Source of the DNA: Pantoea stewartii subsp. stewartii | GTDB taxonomy: Bacteria; Pseudomonadota; Gammaproteobacteria; Enterobacterales; Enterobacteriaceae | Direction: 5' to 3' | DNA: 41,626 nucleotides | Assembly (NCBI RefSeq): GCF_008801695.1 | Contig: NZ_VZPF01000046.1 | Location: forward strand, 1-41,626 | In this document: piece after piece, positions 8,703 to 18,013 of the stretch | Numbering within the stretch: position 1 is the stretch's first letter | Layout of the letters: the number at the start of each line of letters is the position of its first letter | Made by a program: the position numbers and the translations under genes | Notes under the pieces: model-generated | What the model was told of the DNA's origin: nothing | The model's database searches: none | What the model saw: only the letters and a program-made list of their open reading frames with translations

Positions 8703-10241
8703 TCAGACGGCGGTACGGCGGGCATAATCCCGCAGTCGGAAGCCCATCATGCCCAGGGCCAGGAAATAAGCGCCGCCGCCTACCGCACAGACAAGAGCCA
8801 GCCGCAACAGGCGCCATAGCATGTTGCCCTGCTCCCAGTCCGGCATCCAGTACAGCATGCCTGACAGCGCGGCCGCCATAACGATTACCGCCACCAGTAA
8901 GCGAATCAGAAAACCGGCCCAGCCAGGCTGAGGTTGAAAGATTTTCTTTTTACGCAATTGCCAGTAGAGCAACCCAGCATTGAGGCAGGCACCCAGACCA
9001 ATGGAGAGTGACAGTCCGGCGTGCTTCAGCGGGCCAATAAAGGCCAGATTCATTAGCTGGGTCGCGATCAGCGTAATAATCGCAATTTTTACCGGCGTTT
9101 TAATGTCCTGACGGGAATAAAAGCCCGGCGCCAGGACTTTAACGACGATCAGTCCCATCAATCCCACCGAGTAGGCAATCAGCGCACGCTGTGTCATAGC
9201 GGCATCAAAGGCAGTAAATTTTCCGTACTGGAACAGCGCGACAGTCAGCGGACCGGACAACATACCCAGCGCCACCGCACTGGGCAACGCCAGTAAAAAG
9301 CACAAACGCAGGCCCCAGTCCATTAAGCGCGAGTACTCTTCATGGTGGCCACTGGCGAAACTTTTTGCCAGAGAAGGCAATAAAATCGTGCCCAGCGCCA
9401 CGCCTAACACGCCGGACGGAAACTCCATCAGGCGGTCAGCGTAATACATCCATGAGACAGAGCCCGAAACCAGGAACGAGGCAAAAATTGTATTGATGAT
9501 CAGTGAGATCTGACTCACTGAAACCCCAAGAATTGCCGGCCCCATCTGGCGCATCACGCGCCACACGCCAGCATCACGCAGGTTGATCCGCGGCAGGACC
9601 AGCATGCCCAGCTTTTTCAGATGCGGTAACTGATAGCCCAGTTGCAGCAGTCCGCCGACCACCACCGCCCACGCCAGCGCCATGATGGGCGGATGGAAGT
9701 GCGGTGCGGCGAACAGCGCAAAGCCGATCATGCTGATATTCAGCAGCGTGGGGGCAAACGCCGGCACCGAAAAACGGTTCCAGGTGTTTAATATGGCCCC
9801 AGCCAGCGAAGCCAGCGAAATCAGGAGAATGTAGGGGAAAGTGACGCGCAGCAGCGCGCTGGTCAGGGCAAATTTATCGGCTGTATCGGCGAAACCCGGT
9901 GCCGTCACCAGGATGACCCAGGGGGCGGCAACCATGCCTGCGACGGTCACGAGCGCCAGCGCCAGGGTCAGCAGACCGGAAACGTAGGACACGAAAAGCC
10001 GCGTAGCCTCTTCGCCCTGCTTACTTTTATACTCGGCCAGAATAGGAACAAATGCCTGCGAGAAGGCCCCTTCAGCAAAAATACGCCGCAGAAGATTGGG
10101 TAGTTTAAACGCAACAAAGAACGCATCGGTCGCCATGCCGGCACCAAACACCCGTGCCACAATGGCATCCCGGGCAAAACCCAGCACGCGGGAAAACAGG
10201 GTCATTGAACTGACCGCTGCCAGCGATTTCAACAAATTCAT
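8703..10241 (-). CDS. murJ: Lipid II flippase MurJ
   Basis: This is an essential inner-membrane flippase (MVF/MOP superfamily, formerly mviN) that moves lipid II across the membrane for peptidoglycan synthesis. It has 512 residues against 511 in E. coli. The N-terminus [20 protein letters not shown] and the segment [20 protein letters not shown] carry the conserved arginines of the central cavity, and about 14 hydrophobic segments span the length. The frame is intact. It is the last gene of a yceH-mviM-murJ group, 121 bases after mviM, and ends before its own terminator. Confidence 0.97.
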   Translation of the reverse strand: MNLLKSLAAVSSMTLFSRVLGFARDAIVARVFGAGMATDAFFVAFKLPNLLRRIFAEGAFSQAFVPILAEYKSKQGEEATRLFVSYVSGLLTLALALVTVAGMVAAPWVILVTAPGFADTADKFALTSALLRVTFPYILLISLASLAGAILNTWNRFSVPAFAPTLLNISMIGFALFAAPHFHPPIMALAWAVVVGGLLQLGYQLPHLKKLGMLVLPRINLRDAGVWRVMRQMGPAILGVSVSQISLIINTIFASFLVSGSVSWMYYADRLMEFPSGVLGVALGTILLPSLAKSFASGHHEEYSRLMDWGLRLCFLLALPSAVALGMLSGPLTVALFQYGKFTAFDAAMTQRALIAYSVGLMGLIVVKVLAPGFYSRQDIKTPVKIAIITLIATQLMNLAFIGPLKHAGLSLSIGLGACLNAGLLYWQLRKKKIFQPQPGWAGFLIRLLVAVIVMAAALSGMLYWMPDWEQGNMLWRLLRLALVCAVGGGAYFLALGMMGFRLRDYARRTAV

Positions 10242-10362
10242 AATTGACGGGGCATCCTGAAAAGAATCGGCAAAATGAGTGACTTAGCACGGATCCTGTC
10301 ACACGTCGGGCGATAGTCTACTGCGATCGCGTGAAATGACCAGCACTGAGTGTTACAAGGCG

Positions 10363-11283
10363 TTATTCCCGTTCCGCGTCACGCCACATGGATTCGACGA
10401 TACGTTGCGCTAGGAGCGCCTGCTCACCACTCGTTTCCGGCTTTGTCTGATTTTCGATGCAGTGAACAAAATGTTCTGCCACGCCCACAAATCCGCGCTG
10501 AGCCAGGTGGCTCTGCCAGGCGGCAGGTGGCGTGAGCACTACGCCTGCACCGCACTCTTCCTGCCAGTCGCGCATGTCATGAATATCAATGCACTTGCCA
10601 TCACAGATGGCGCTGATACGTTCGCGCTGGCTGCCTGCCCGACGGTGCATACTGGTGGTTACCTGCAATCCACCCGCATTAAAATGGTGCTCGGCGTAAA
10701 GCATCTGTCCCTGTTCATTGGTCGCAATATGGCCCTGACGGGGCAGCGCACGGCCTCCTGCCAGCCACAGAGCCGTATCAACGACATGCAGGTAATCATC
10801 TAACAGTGTAAAGCGCAGATCCTGTGGACCCACGCTGTCGCTGCGGTGTTTTTCGATACGCAGCGCAGCGGCGGAGTGCATTTGTGTTTTCAGTTGCTGA
10901 TAGCAGGGCGCGAAACGCCGGTTAAACGCCACCATTAGCTTTCGTTGTTTCTTTTCGGCCAGCGCGACCAGCGCCTCTGCCTGATTCAGGGTTTCTGCCA
11001 GCGGTTTGTCGACACAGACATCCTTGCCAGCCTGAAGCAGTGCTTTGACCACGTCGTAATGGCTGGCCGTACTGCTGTGCACAAATACGGCGTCACAGGC
11101 GGCAGCCAGAGCGGTCAGTGAAGGGAAGCAGGTGATACGGTAGCGGTCACAGACGATGCGGGCGTTGGCCTGATTCGGCGAAAATGCGCCGACTAACTGC
11201 CAGTTATTTGCCTGCGATAACACAGGCAACCAGGCCTTTTGCGCAATACCGCCTAACCCAACAACACCAATGCGAATCGTCAT
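10363..11283 (-). CDS. mviM: Gfo/Idh/MocA-family putative oxidoreductase MviM
   Basis: This is a putative NAD(P)-dependent dehydrogenase of unknown substrate, 306 residues. The Rossmann motif GVVGLGGIAQKAW lies at residues 6-18 and the family Lys-Pro motif DVCVDKPLAETLNQAE near residue 94. The C-terminal alpha/beta domain contains DDYLHVVDTALWLAGG. It starts directly after the yceH stop (TAA then ATG), indicating translational coupling, and precedes murJ as in E. coli and Salmonella. The family assignment is firm; the function is not known. Confidence 0.94.
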   Translation of the reverse strand: MTIRIGVVGLGGIAQKAWLPVLSQANNWQLVGAFSPNQANARIVCDRYRITCFPSLTALAAACDAVFVHSSTASHYDVVKALLQAGKDVCVDKPLAETLNQAEALVALAEKKQRKLMVAFNRRFAPCYQQLKTQMHSAAALRIEKHRSDSVGPQDLRFTLLDDYLHVVDTALWLAGGRALPRQGHIATNEQGQMLYAEHHFNAGGLQVTTSMHRRAGSQRERISAICDGKCIDIHDMRDWQEECGAGVVLTPPAAWQSHLAQRGFVGVAEHFVHCIENQTKPETSGEQALLAQRIVESMWRDAERE

Positions 11284-11928
11284 TTATTGTTCTCTTTCCA
11301 GTAATTGCGCCAGTTGTTCCTGAAGATCGGCAACCTGTTGCTCAAGCGCCTCAATCCGATCCCGCAGCGCGACATCGTCCGCCGTGGCTGGGTGTTGCTC
11401 CAGCGCCCCGAGTTCGACCTCATCAGCAAACATGTGCATAAAACGGCTTTCACGTTTACCCGGCTCCCGCGCCAGTCGCATGACCATGGGCCCCTCAGCG
11501 CGCGACATCAACGTGTCAAGCGTCTGTTCAACGTCGCTGACGTCGGCAAACTCATGCAAACGCCCACTCCGGGTCCGCAGTTCACCAGGGGTTTGCGCGC
11601 CACGCAGGAACAGCAATGTGAGAACGGCAACTTCTGCGCTACTGAGCTGTAAATTACCGAAGGCGGAATTGCAGAAGCGTTGCTCGTATTTCACCACGCG
11701 CTGGCCGAACCCGCTGTTGGCGGTCACCAGATGCTTTTTAATCAGGAGATCGAGCTGATCCTGCACGTCGCTTTCGCTCAGCGTCATCACGGGCTCGCGA
11801 TTAGATTTTTGATTACAGGCGGTAAGCACGCCATTTAATGAAAGAGGATACTGTTCCGGTGTGGTGATTTGCTTTTCCAGCAAGCAACCCAGCACGCGCA
11901 ACGCATGCGCCGACAAGGTCATCTTCAT
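11284..11928 (-). CDS. yceH: YceH family protein (DUF480)
   Basis: This is a 214-residue soluble protein of unknown function. It has the DUF480 double winged-helix architecture: [20 protein letters not shown] near residue 11, [12 protein letters not shown] near residue 38, [12 protein letters not shown] in the middle and [14 protein letters not shown] near residue 107. It ends in a heptad-like coiled coil ([20 protein letters not shown]). It is first in the yceH-mviM pair and sits 15 bases after rimJ on the same strand. The fold suggests DNA binding or regulation, but this is inference. Confidence 0.93.
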   Translation of the reverse strand: MKMTLSAHALRVLGCLLEKQITTPEQYPLSLNGVLTACNQKSNREPVMTLSESDVQDQLDLLIKKHLVTANSGFGQRVVKYEQRFCNSAFGNLQLSSAEVAVLTLLFLRGAQTPGELRTRSGRLHEFADVSDVEQTLDTLMSRAEGPMVMRLAREPGKRESRFMHMFADEVELGALEQHPATADDVALRDRIEALEQQVADLQEQLAQLLEREQ

Positions 11929-11943
11929 TGCGAACTCCTCATT

Positions 11944-12534
11944 TTACCCACGACGATTGGGTGTCCATTCCTTGCTGGTCAGCGCAGTCAGGACATGATC
12001 CTGCCACTGACCGTTAATCATCAGGTAGTTTTTAGCATAGCCCTCTTTTTCGAATCCCAGGCGGGCCAGCAGGTCACCACTGCGCTGGTTATGTGGCATG
12101 TAGTTTGCCATGATGCGGTGGATATATTGCTGGCGCTGCATATAGCGAATCGCCGACTGCAGCGCTTCAAACATCAGGCCCTGCCCTTGCCACTTCTCGC
12201 CAAGCGAATAGCCAAGATAGCAGGCATGAAAGGCACCGCACAGGACGTTGCTAAAATTCGCCACGCCACGCACTTCCGTTTCATTGCTGTCCATTAAAAT
12301 AAAATAGAACGCCGAGCCCTGTTTATGCATATCAGCGATCAGGCCCAGCCGGGCTTGCCAGCCAGAGGGATAACAGTGGCTGTCATCACGCACCGGTTCC
12401 CAGGGTTTAAGGAAGTCACGGTTTTCCGCGTAATAGTCGGCTAAACGCCATGCATCGCGTTCATGAACCAGTCTTACCACCAGCCGCTCGGTCGTGAGTC
12501 GCACCCTTGGTGCGGCAGAACGATAGCCAAACAT
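11944..12534 (-). CDS. rimJ: Ribosomal protein S5 N-alanine N-acetyltransferase RimJ
   Basis: This GNAT-fold acetyltransferase modifies the N-terminal alanine of ribosomal protein S5. It has 196 residues with the start at the ATG giving [18 protein letters not shown], chosen because it matches the family and follows AGGAGAG. The frame opens 14 codons further upstream without support. Family features include [19 protein letters not shown], the acetyl-CoA loop region [17 protein letters not shown], and [20 protein letters not shown]. In E. coli, mdtH and grxB follow on the other side; here they are absent. Confidence 0.95.
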   Translation of the reverse strand: MFGYRSAAPRVRLTTERLVVRLVHERDAWRLADYYAENRDFLKPWEPVRDDSHCYPSGWQARLGLIADMHKQGSAFYFILMDSNETEVRGVANFSNVLCGAFHACYLGYSLGEKWQGQGLMFEALQSAIRYMQRQQYIHRIMANYMPHNQRSGDLLARLGFEKEGYAKNYLMINGQWQDHVLTALTSKEWTPNRRG

Positions 12535-12942
12535 CATCTCTCCTGAAGTCCATGGCGGGAAGGAAATGCCAGTCATTGATAACTTTCACTATAACCGCCG
12601 CCAGGTCTGCGGTAAAACGTTACGCATACCACAACAGCCAGGTCGCTGAATTATCGTCCGGCCCACCGTGCAGCGCAGACGCGTCAAAAGATCTGTTCAT
12701 ATCTCCGATCCAGAAAACTGGTTCGGTAACCACATCGGTTTCTTAACCCTGTGCGGTGCCACTGCCCCGCCGCGTAAGAAGTCGTAGGTGCCGCAAGCCG
12801 CCCGTTTTAACAGCGGCAGATCGGGACACTTTCTTCCGGAAGGCATTTTCGGCAAATCCATATCATCCCATTCCTGATGACAGACGGTTTGCATTCAGGC
12901 AGGCTATGCCACGAGCGAGTTTTTCAGTTAAACGAGGGAAGT
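12535..12942. other. Spacer where mdtH and grxB are expected but absent
   Basis: In E. coli mdtH and grxB separate rimJ from yceB. Here only about 400 bases remain and neither gene is recognisable. A minus-strand frame (12697-12894, 65 codons) and a short plus-strand frame ending near 12790 are open but match nothing I know, and neither has a clear ribosome site. It must contain the rimJ and yceB promoters, which I cannot place. Confidence 0.6.
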
Positions 12943-13506
12943 ATGAAGACGGTTTTTCACGGGCTGGTTGCCCTGTTTTTAGCGGTTTTACTGAGTGGCT
13001 GTAATCAGTTAACGCAATACACAATTAGCGAACAGGAAGTCAATCAGGCCCTGCAAAAACATAATAACTTCGAAAAAGACATTGGCGTATCAGGTCTGGT
13101 CAATGCCCATATTGTGTTAACTAACCTGAATAGCCAGATTGGTCGGGACGTGCCAGGCAAAGTCACCTTATCGGGCGATGCCAAAATTAATGTCTCCTCA
13201 CTCTTTGGTCCGCAACAGGCCGATATGCAGCTCAAAATGCGTGCGCAGCCAGTGTTTGATCAGCAGCAAGGAGCCATATATTTGCGCGATATGGAAATCG
13301 TCGATGCGCAGGTTCAGCCCGAGAAAATGGCCTCTATTATGAAAACCCTGACGCCTTATCTGAATCAGTCGTTAAAAAGCTACTTTGATCAGCACCCGGC
13401 CTACGTGCTGAGCGCCGATCGCAGTAAAGCGGAATCGCTGGCGAAAAAATTCGCGAAAGGGCTGGAAGTGAAGCCTGGTGAACTGGTCATCCCCTTCACC
13501 GACTAA
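12943..13506 (+). CDS. yceB: DUF1439 lipoprotein YceB
   Basis: This is a predicted outer-membrane lipoprotein of unknown function, 187 residues. The start is set at the ATG giving MKTVFHGLVALFLAVLLSGC, with GAGGGAAGT upstream; the frame opens 22 codons earlier without support. The lipobox is LLSGC with Cys at residue 20. The mature part begins NQLTQYTISEQEVNQALQ and contains the DUF1439 beta-rich domain (VSGLVNAHIVLTNLNSQIGR). It is followed by a strong terminator and precedes pyrC, as in E. coli. Confidence 0.94.
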   Translation: MKTVFHGLVALFLAVLLSGCNQLTQYTISEQEVNQALQKHNNFEKDIGVSGLVNAHIVLTNLNSQIGRDVPGKVTLSGDAKINVSSLFGPQQADMQLKMRAQPVFDQQQGAIYLRDMEIVDAQVQPEKMASIMKTLTPYLNQSLKSYFDQHPAYVLSADRSKAESLAKKFAKGLEVKPGELVIPFTD

Positions 13507-13536
13507 CCGCCTGACAGGCAGCTTTACCGTCATCTT

Positions 13537-13565
13537 ATCCGCGCCTTCAGGCGCGGATTTTTTTT
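13537..13565 (+). terminator. Intrinsic terminator of yceB
   Basis: A 9-bp perfect stem (ATCCGCGCC/GGCGCGGAT) with a TTCA tetraloop, followed by a T-run, lies 30 bases after yceB. Confidence 0.92.
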
Positions 13566-13580
13566 AAAAAAGAAAAACAG

Positions 13581-13596
13581 GTGCAAACGGTTGCCT
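13581..13596 (+). promoter_or_regulatory. Predicted PurR operator of pyrC
   Basis: GTGCAAACGGTTGCCT matches the PurR consensus ANGCAANCGNTTNCNT at every fixed position except the first base. It lies 68-83 bases before the pyrC ATG, just upstream of a TATGCT (13604-13609) that can act as the -10 box. PurR repression of pyrC is established in E. coli. Confidence 0.8.
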
Positions 13597-13613
13597 GAGT
13601 CCTTATGCTTATA

Positions 13614-13663
13614 ACCCGGCCTAAACACGCCTTTCGTTTATTCTACTTGCCGGAGCCGCATTC
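13614..13663 (+). promoter_or_regulatory. pyrC leader with SD-sequestering hairpin
   Basis: CCGGC at 13616-13620 can pair with GCCGG at 13649-13653, which overlaps the GGAG Shine-Dalgarno (13652-13655). The probable start point after TATGCT falls on an A/C-rich run just before this sequence. In E. coli and Salmonella pyrC, pyrimidine-dependent start-site switching decides whether such a hairpin forms and blocks translation. The layout here fits that mechanism; the exact start site is inferred. Confidence 0.6.
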
Positions 13664-14707
13664 ATGACCGCACACCCTCAGCAACTTACTATCCGCCGTC
13701 CAGATGACTGGCATATCCATCTTCGTGATGATGATATGCTCAACACTGTGCTGCCCTATACCAGCGCAGTCAATGGTCGTGCTATCGTCATGCCCAATCT
13801 GGTTCCGCCGGTAGTCAGCGTCGCGGCGGGCGAAGCTTATCGCAATCGCATTCTGGCTGCCTTACCTGATGGGCACGCTTTTACCCCCCTGATGACCTGC
13901 TACCTGACCGACTCGTTAGAGGCCGATGAGCTGGCCCGCGGTTTTCAGTCGGGATTGTTCACGGCAGCCAAACTGTATCCCGCTCATGCCACGACCAATT
14001 CAAGCCATGGTGTCACCAATATTGCTTCGATTGCCTCAGTGCTGGAGCGGATGCAAACGCTGGGAATGCCGCTGCTGGTGCACGGTGAAGTGACGGACTC
14101 GCACATCGATATTTTTGACCGCGAAGCCCGCTTTATTGAAACGGTGATGGAACCGCTACGCAAACAGTTCCCCGCGCTGAAAGTGGTGATGGAACACATC
14201 ACGACCAAAGATGCAGCTGACTATGTGGAAAGCGCCAATGAAAACCTGGCGGCAACGATTACGCCGCAGCATCTGATGTTCAACCGCAACCATATGCTGG
14301 TCGGGGGTATCCGCCCTCACCTGTACTGTCTGCCGATCCTGAAACGCAATACGCATCAGCAGGCGCTGCGCAGGATTGTCGCCTCCGGTCATCCCCGTTT
14401 CTTTCTGGGTACCGACACCGCGCCTCATTTGCGCCATCTGAAAGAGAGCAGCTGCGGCTGTGCGGGTGTGTTCAACGCCCCTACCTCCCTGCCCGCGTAC
14501 GCCACCGTATTTGAAGAGCTCAATGCCCTGCAGCATTTTGAGGCATTTTGTTCTGAAAATGGTCCGCGTTTCTATGGCCTGCCGCTGAACGAAGGCACCC
14601 TTACGCTGGTGCGTGAGCCATGGACGGTAGAAGAAAGCATTGCAATGGGCTCTCATACGCTGGTGCCTTTCCTTGCCGGGGAAACCCTCAACTGGCGTAT
14701 AAAATAA
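13664..14707 (+). CDS. pyrC: Dihydroorotase PyrC
   Basis: PyrC catalyses reversible cyclisation of carbamoyl aspartate to dihydroorotate in de novo pyrimidine synthesis. It has 347 residues, the usual length for the class II enzyme. Zinc ligands appear in [11 protein letters not shown] (His17, His19), the carbamylated lysine in [18 protein letters not shown] (about 103), then LLVHGEV (about 140), VVMEHITT (about 178) and the catalytic Asp in [12 protein letters not shown] (about 251). The start follows GGAG. It is regulated by PurR and the leader hairpin, and dinI follows with its own SOS operator. Confidence 0.98.
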   Translation: MTAHPQQLTIRRPDDWHIHLRDDDMLNTVLPYTSAVNGRAIVMPNLVPPVVSVAAGEAYRNRILAALPDGHAFTPLMTCYLTDSLEADELARGFQSGLFTAAKLYPAHATTNSSHGVTNIASIASVLERMQTLGMPLLVHGEVTDSHIDIFDREARFIETVMEPLRKQFPALKVVMEHITTKDAADYVESANENLAATITPQHLMFNRNHMLVGGIRPHLYCLPILKRNTHQQALRRIVASGHPRFFLGTDTAPHLRHLKESSCGCAGVFNAPTSLPAYATVFEELNALQHFEAFCSENGPRFYGLPLNEGTLTLVREPWTVEESIAMGSHTLVPFLAGETLNWRIK

Positions 14708-14731
14708 TTTCGCTTGCCTCCGCCATATTTA

Positions 14732-14751
14732 TACTGTAATTATATACAGTA
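14732..14751 (+). promoter_or_regulatory. LexA box of dinI
   Basis: TACTGT-AATTATAT-ACAGTA is a perfect CTGT-N8-ACAG SOS box with the palindrome extended by TA at each end. It lies 19 bases before the dinI start, so LexA would occlude the promoter. SOS control of dinI is established in E. coli. Confidence 0.95.
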
Positions 14752-14769
14752 TCTTATACGGAGGCTTTT

Positions 14770-15015
14770 ATGCGTGTTGAAATTACCGTTGCCAAAACCC
14801 AACCTCTTCCCGCTGGTGCGATGGAAGCCCTGAGCCAGGAGCTGTCGCGCCGGATCGATGAACAATTTCCGCAATTCACCAATCAGGTCAAAGTGCGTTA
14901 CGCCACGGCGAATCAGCTGAGCGTAATGGGCGGTGACAAAGACACGCGTGAGCAAATCAGTGAAATCCTGCAGCAAACGTGGGAAAGCGCTGACGACTGG
15001 TTCATTACCGATTAA
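14770..15015 (+). CDS. dinI: DNA damage-inducible protein DinI
   Basis: This small SOS protein stabilises RecA filaments and inhibits UmuD cleavage. It has 81 residues, the family length. It starts MRVEITVAKTQPLPAGAMEA, has the central helix ALSQELSRRIDEQFP, the strand VKVRYATANQLSVMGG, and the acidic C-terminal helix EQISEILQQTWESADDWF that contacts RecA. GGAGGCTTTT precedes the ATG. It is single-gene, bounded by a LexA box upstream and a terminator downstream. Confidence 0.96.
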   Translation: MRVEITVAKTQPLPAGAMEALSQELSRRIDEQFPQFTNQVKVRYATANQLSVMGGDKDTREQISEILQQTWESADDWFITD

Positions 15016-15034
15016 CCGCCACTGTGCTGTTTTT

Positions 15035-15060
15035 ACCGGGTTTCGCCACCCGGTTTTTTT
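15035..15060 (+). terminator. Intrinsic terminator of dinI
   Basis: A 7-bp stem (ACCGGGT/ACCCGGT) with a 6-base loop, followed by TTTTTTT, lies 20 bases after dinI. Confidence 0.92.
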
Positions 15061-15157
15061 ATCTTCATTTATGCCTGACTAACCGCTCGCCCATCTGGAC
15101 TCCGAATGACCAATGCCCTATGCTGGCGCTGATCATGCATAAAAGGAGTTTCATCCC

Positions 15158-15430
15158 ATGACTACAGATAAACCCGAAGAAGCCATGACCTTTGGCGAGC
15201 TGCTGACGCTCATCGGTGAACAGCAACGCCGCTTGACGGTGCTGGAAAACGCCTTTTCCAGCCTGATTTTCTGTCTTGATGACCGGGCCAGTCAGTTGCT
15301 GGTGCATAATCTTTCGCTTGAAGCGCAAAATCAAAACCATGATGAGCAATTGCAGCAGCAGTTTGCGCGCCTTGCAGAGACATTACAAAAACGTAGCGGT
15401 TCAGCAGGCGTTGAAACTTCCCCTCTTTAA
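15158..15430 (+). CDS. Small helical protein of unknown function
   Basis: This is a 90-residue protein that I do not recognise by name. GGAG lies 9 bases before the ATG, and the frame is bounded by the dinI terminator and the bssS promoter region. It has no signal peptide or membrane segment. Residues 10-75 are predicted helical with heptad-like spacing (GEQQRRLTVLENAFSSLIFC, then LLVHNLSLEAQNQNHDEQL), suggesting a coiled coil. E. coli has no gene at this place. The size and helix layout recall small anti-adaptor proteins such as IraP, but I see no firm sequence match, so no function is assigned. Confidence 0.7.
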   Translation: MTTDKPEEAMTFGELLTLIGEQQRRLTVLENAFSSLIFCLDDRASQLLVHNLSLEAQNQNHDEQLQQQFARLAETLQKRSGSAGVETSPL

Positions 15431-15675
15431 CCCTGTTTAACGACCTTAATAAGCCTTTTTTATTGTTCAATTAGGACAATTGCACGCCCGGTATTCAGGT
15501 ATTATACCTTCTCAGCCTGACTGTTTTAGAGATAATCATTCTGCATTCAGGCTTTCCATGATACGTTTTAATCAGTGAATCGCCATTTTGCTGTTATAAT
15601 TGTTTCGCAGTGGAAATTAAAAGCCGCATTGAACCTCATCATGCACTTCGTTTAACGAGTAATAAGGAGGTTATA

Positions 15676-15930
15676 ATGGACAGTCGGAAAGATGTAATTC
15701 AGACCCATCCTCTGGTGGGCTGGGATATCAGTACTGTTGACAGCTATGATGCGATGATGATCCGTCTGCACTCCCTTTCGTCGCAGGATCAAACTGAAGA
15801 AGACGCGGACGTCGGCCCGACCTACTGGCTGACGACAGATGTAGCCAGGCAATTTATCTCTATTCTCGAAGCGGGTATCGCTAAGATTGAATCTGCCGAG
15901 CAAGTAGAACGACTACGAAAGAAGCATTAA
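15676..15930 (+). CDS. bssS: Biofilm formation regulator BssS
   Basis: This 84-residue protein (formerly yceP) affects biofilm formation and indole/AI-2 signalling in E. coli; its molecular mechanism is unknown. The conserved core THPLVGWDISTVDSYDAMM and WLTTDVARQFISILEAGIAK matches E. coli BssS closely. The middle (residues 32-50) and the C-terminal tail diverge. The start is the ATG directly after AAGGAGGTTATA, a near-ideal ribosome site; the frame opens 22 codons upstream but that extension is unsupported. It ends before a strong terminator. Confidence 0.95.
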   Translation: MDSRKDVIQTHPLVGWDISTVDSYDAMMIRLHSLSSQDQTEEDADVGPTYWLTTDVARQFISILEAGIAKIESAEQVERLRKKH

Positions 15931-15945
15931 TACTGCTGCATCAGC

Positions 15946-15971
15946 GAGGCACCCACCCGGGTGCCTTTTTT
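15946..15971 (+). terminator. Intrinsic terminator of bssS
   Basis: A 7-bp stem (GGCACCC/GGGTGCC) with a 4-base loop and a run of six T lies 18 bases after bssS. Confidence 0.92.
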
Positions 15972-16026
15972 CATGGACTTTCTGGTATGCTATTGATTAT
16001 GTAACCCTTTCAGGAGTTCCATTTTC

Positions 16027-17145
16027 ATGATTTACGATCTCATTGTGGTCGGTAGCGGTTCAGTGGGTGCAGCGGCTGGCTATTATGCGACCCAGGCTGG
16101 CCTTTCCGTGCTGATGATTGACAGCGCACATCCTCCCCATCATCAGGGTGCTCATCACGGAGAAAGCCGTTTGATTCGTCATGCCTATGGCGAGGGCGAA
16201 CGCTATGTACCACTAGTATTGCGTGCGCAAACGTTGTGGGATGAACTGGAACAGCAGGCGGGCGAGCGCATTATGCATCGTTGCGGTGTCCTGAATCTTG
16301 CGCCTGTCCAGTCTGAATTTATTCAAAACGTCGTAAGCAGCGCCCAAACCTGGCAGCTCCCTGTCGAGGTGCTGCAGGCGGCTGACGTGCGCAAGCGCTG
16401 GCCACAGCTGGCGGTTCCTGACGGATATCTGGGCGTTTTCGAACCAAACTCTGGCTTTTTAAAAAGTGAACAGGCGGTTCGAAGCTGGATACAGCTGGCA
16501 GAAAAACAGGGCTGCGCGCAGTTGTTTAACTGCCCGGTTACTCAGATCCGGCGTGACGGCGAATTGCAACAGGTTACCACGCTCGATGGCCTTTACCGCG
16601 GGCGCAAACTGTTGGTCAGTACGGGCACCTGGGTGAGTAAACTGGTCCCCGATTTGCCCATCGCCCCTACGCGTAAAGTGTTTGCCTGGTATCAGGCTGA
16701 TGGCCGCTACAGTGAAAACAATGCGTTTCCTGGCTTCACCTGCGAAATGCCGGATGGCAGTCAGTATTATGGTTTCCCGGCGGACAACAATGCTTTAAAA
16801 GTCGGTCGTCATGATGGTGGTCAGCTAATGACAACACCTGAAGACCGCAAGCCGTTCGGCAGCCTTTCCGCCGATGGCAGTGAAGCCTTCCGGTTTCTCC
16901 GTCAGTTTTTACCGGGCGTTGGGGTTTGCCTGCACGGTGAAGCCTGTAGCTATGACGTGAGTCCTGATGAGGATTTCATCATTGATACACTGCCGGGCGA
17001 ACCGAATCGTCTGATCATCACCGGTTTAAGCGGACATGGCTTTAAATTTGCCAGCGTGTTGGGTGAACTCGCCAGTCAGTTTGCACAGAATAAACCGTTC
17101 AGTTTCGATCTTACCCCTTTCCGTTTATCGCGTTTTCACGCCTGA
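16027..17145 (+). CDS. solA: N-methyl-L-tryptophan oxidase SolA
   Basis: This FAD-dependent amine oxidase of the monomeric sarcosine oxidase family demethylates N-methyl-L-tryptophan, giving formaldehyde and hydrogen peroxide. It has 372 residues, identical in length to the E. coli enzyme. The dinucleotide motif [15 protein letters not shown] is at residues 7-21, [20 protein letters not shown] near residue 45, and the Cys that carries covalent FAD lies in [16 protein letters not shown] near residue 307. The C-terminal FAD contact is [14 protein letters not shown]. The gene is monocistronic. Confidence 0.95.
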   Translation: MIYDLIVVGSGSVGAAAGYYATQAGLSVLMIDSAHPPHHQGAHHGESRLIRHAYGEGERYVPLVLRAQTLWDELEQQAGERIMHRCGVLNLAPVQSEFIQNVVSSAQTWQLPVEVLQAADVRKRWPQLAVPDGYLGVFEPNSGFLKSEQAVRSWIQLAEKQGCAQLFNCPVTQIRRDGELQQVTTLDGLYRGRKLLVSTGTWVSKLVPDLPIAPTRKVFAWYQADGRYSENNAFPGFTCEMPDGSQYYGFPADNNALKVGRHDGGQLMTTPEDRKPFGSLSADGSEAFRFLRQFLPGVGVCLHGEACSYDVSPDEDFIIDTLPGEPNRLIITGLSGHGFKFASVLGELASQFAQNKPFSFDLTPFRLSRFHA

Positions 17146-17436
17146 CCGTACGGCGCGCGTGCAGTGCACCGCGCCGCATTGACACAGATTTACACGCCAG
17201 CCCGTTTTACCGCTTTTTCTTCTGCCATCCAGGTGTTTCAGAGATGTTTTCTCCCTCAGTCACATCATGCCGCCGCCAGACAAGGGCGTTTATTCAATAA
17301 TCCTGCGCTTAGTCAAATCGGTTCACCAAACCCATTGCACCAGCAACAATAAATTTATAGAAAAGTAAGCATCATTGATTTTGTGTTTCATTCTGTAGAT
17401 TCTTGTTTCCACGTATTCCTTTGGTGCTGTAGCACA

Positions 17437-18012
17437 ATGTCGCTGACAAATTCCTCCACCCGTTACGGTTTACTCACGATTTTTCTGCACTGGTCAATGG
17501 CCGTGGTTATTTACGCCATGTTCGCGCTGGGCCTGTGGATGGTTGGCCTGAGTTATTACGACAGCTGGTACCATAACGCGCCTGACATTCATAAAAGCAT
17601 CGGCGTGTTATTAATGCTGGCGCTGGTCATCCGACTGGTATGGCGTGTGCTTTCGCCGCCCCCTGAACCGTTGCGTAGCTATTCTCCTGCGGTGCGCTTC
17701 GCGGCAGTGTTCGTGCACTGGCTGCTTTACAGCCTGCTTATTGCCCTTCTGTTAAGTGGCTATCTGATCTCGACTGCGGATGGCAAACCCGTGTCTGTTT
17801 TCGGTTGGTTCTCGTTACCGGCATCATTCAGTGGCGCGGGTGAACAGGCGGATTTAGCAGGAAATATTCATCTGTGGCTGGCGTGGAGCATCGTGGTGCT
17901 GTCGGTGTTGCACGGTCTTGCCGCGTTAAAACATCACTTTATTGACCGCGATATCACCCTGAAAAGGATGCTGGGACGGCGCATCCACTCTCCCTCTGAA
18001 AAGGAAAAATGA
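17437..18012 (+). CDS. yceJ: Cytochrome b561 family protein YceJ
   Basis: This is an inner-membrane diheme cytochrome b561-type protein of 191 residues with four hydrophobic helices. Likely heme ligands lie in [18 protein letters not shown] (His about 17), [10 protein letters not shown] (about 47), [10 protein letters not shown] and [12 protein letters not shown]. The start [19 protein letters not shown] matches the family; the frame opens 18 codons earlier without support. yceI begins one base after its stop, so the two are an operon. The physiological electron partner is unknown. Confidence 0.93.
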   Translation: MSLTNSSTRYGLLTIFLHWSMAVVIYAMFALGLWMVGLSYYDSWYHNAPDIHKSIGVLLMLALVIRLVWRVLSPPPEPLRSYSPAVRFAAVFVHWLLYSLLIALLLSGYLISTADGKPVSVFGWFSLPASFSGAGEQADLAGNIHLWLAWSIVVLSVLHGLAALKHHFIDRDITLKRMLGRRIHSPSEKEK

Positions 18013-18013
18013 T

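Noticed and set aside
12697..12894. 65-codon minus-strand frame as a grxB or mdtH remnant
   Set aside because: Both genes would be on the plus strand and no residues match either protein.
14156..14656. 166-codon minus-strand frame inside pyrC
   Set aside because: pyrC has all its catalytic motifs on the other strand; this frame has none.
17146..17436. 62-codon plus-strand frame (17164-17352) after solA
   Set aside because: It lacks a ribosome site and any resemblance; E. coli has the doubtful yceO near here, but the sequence does not match what I know of it.
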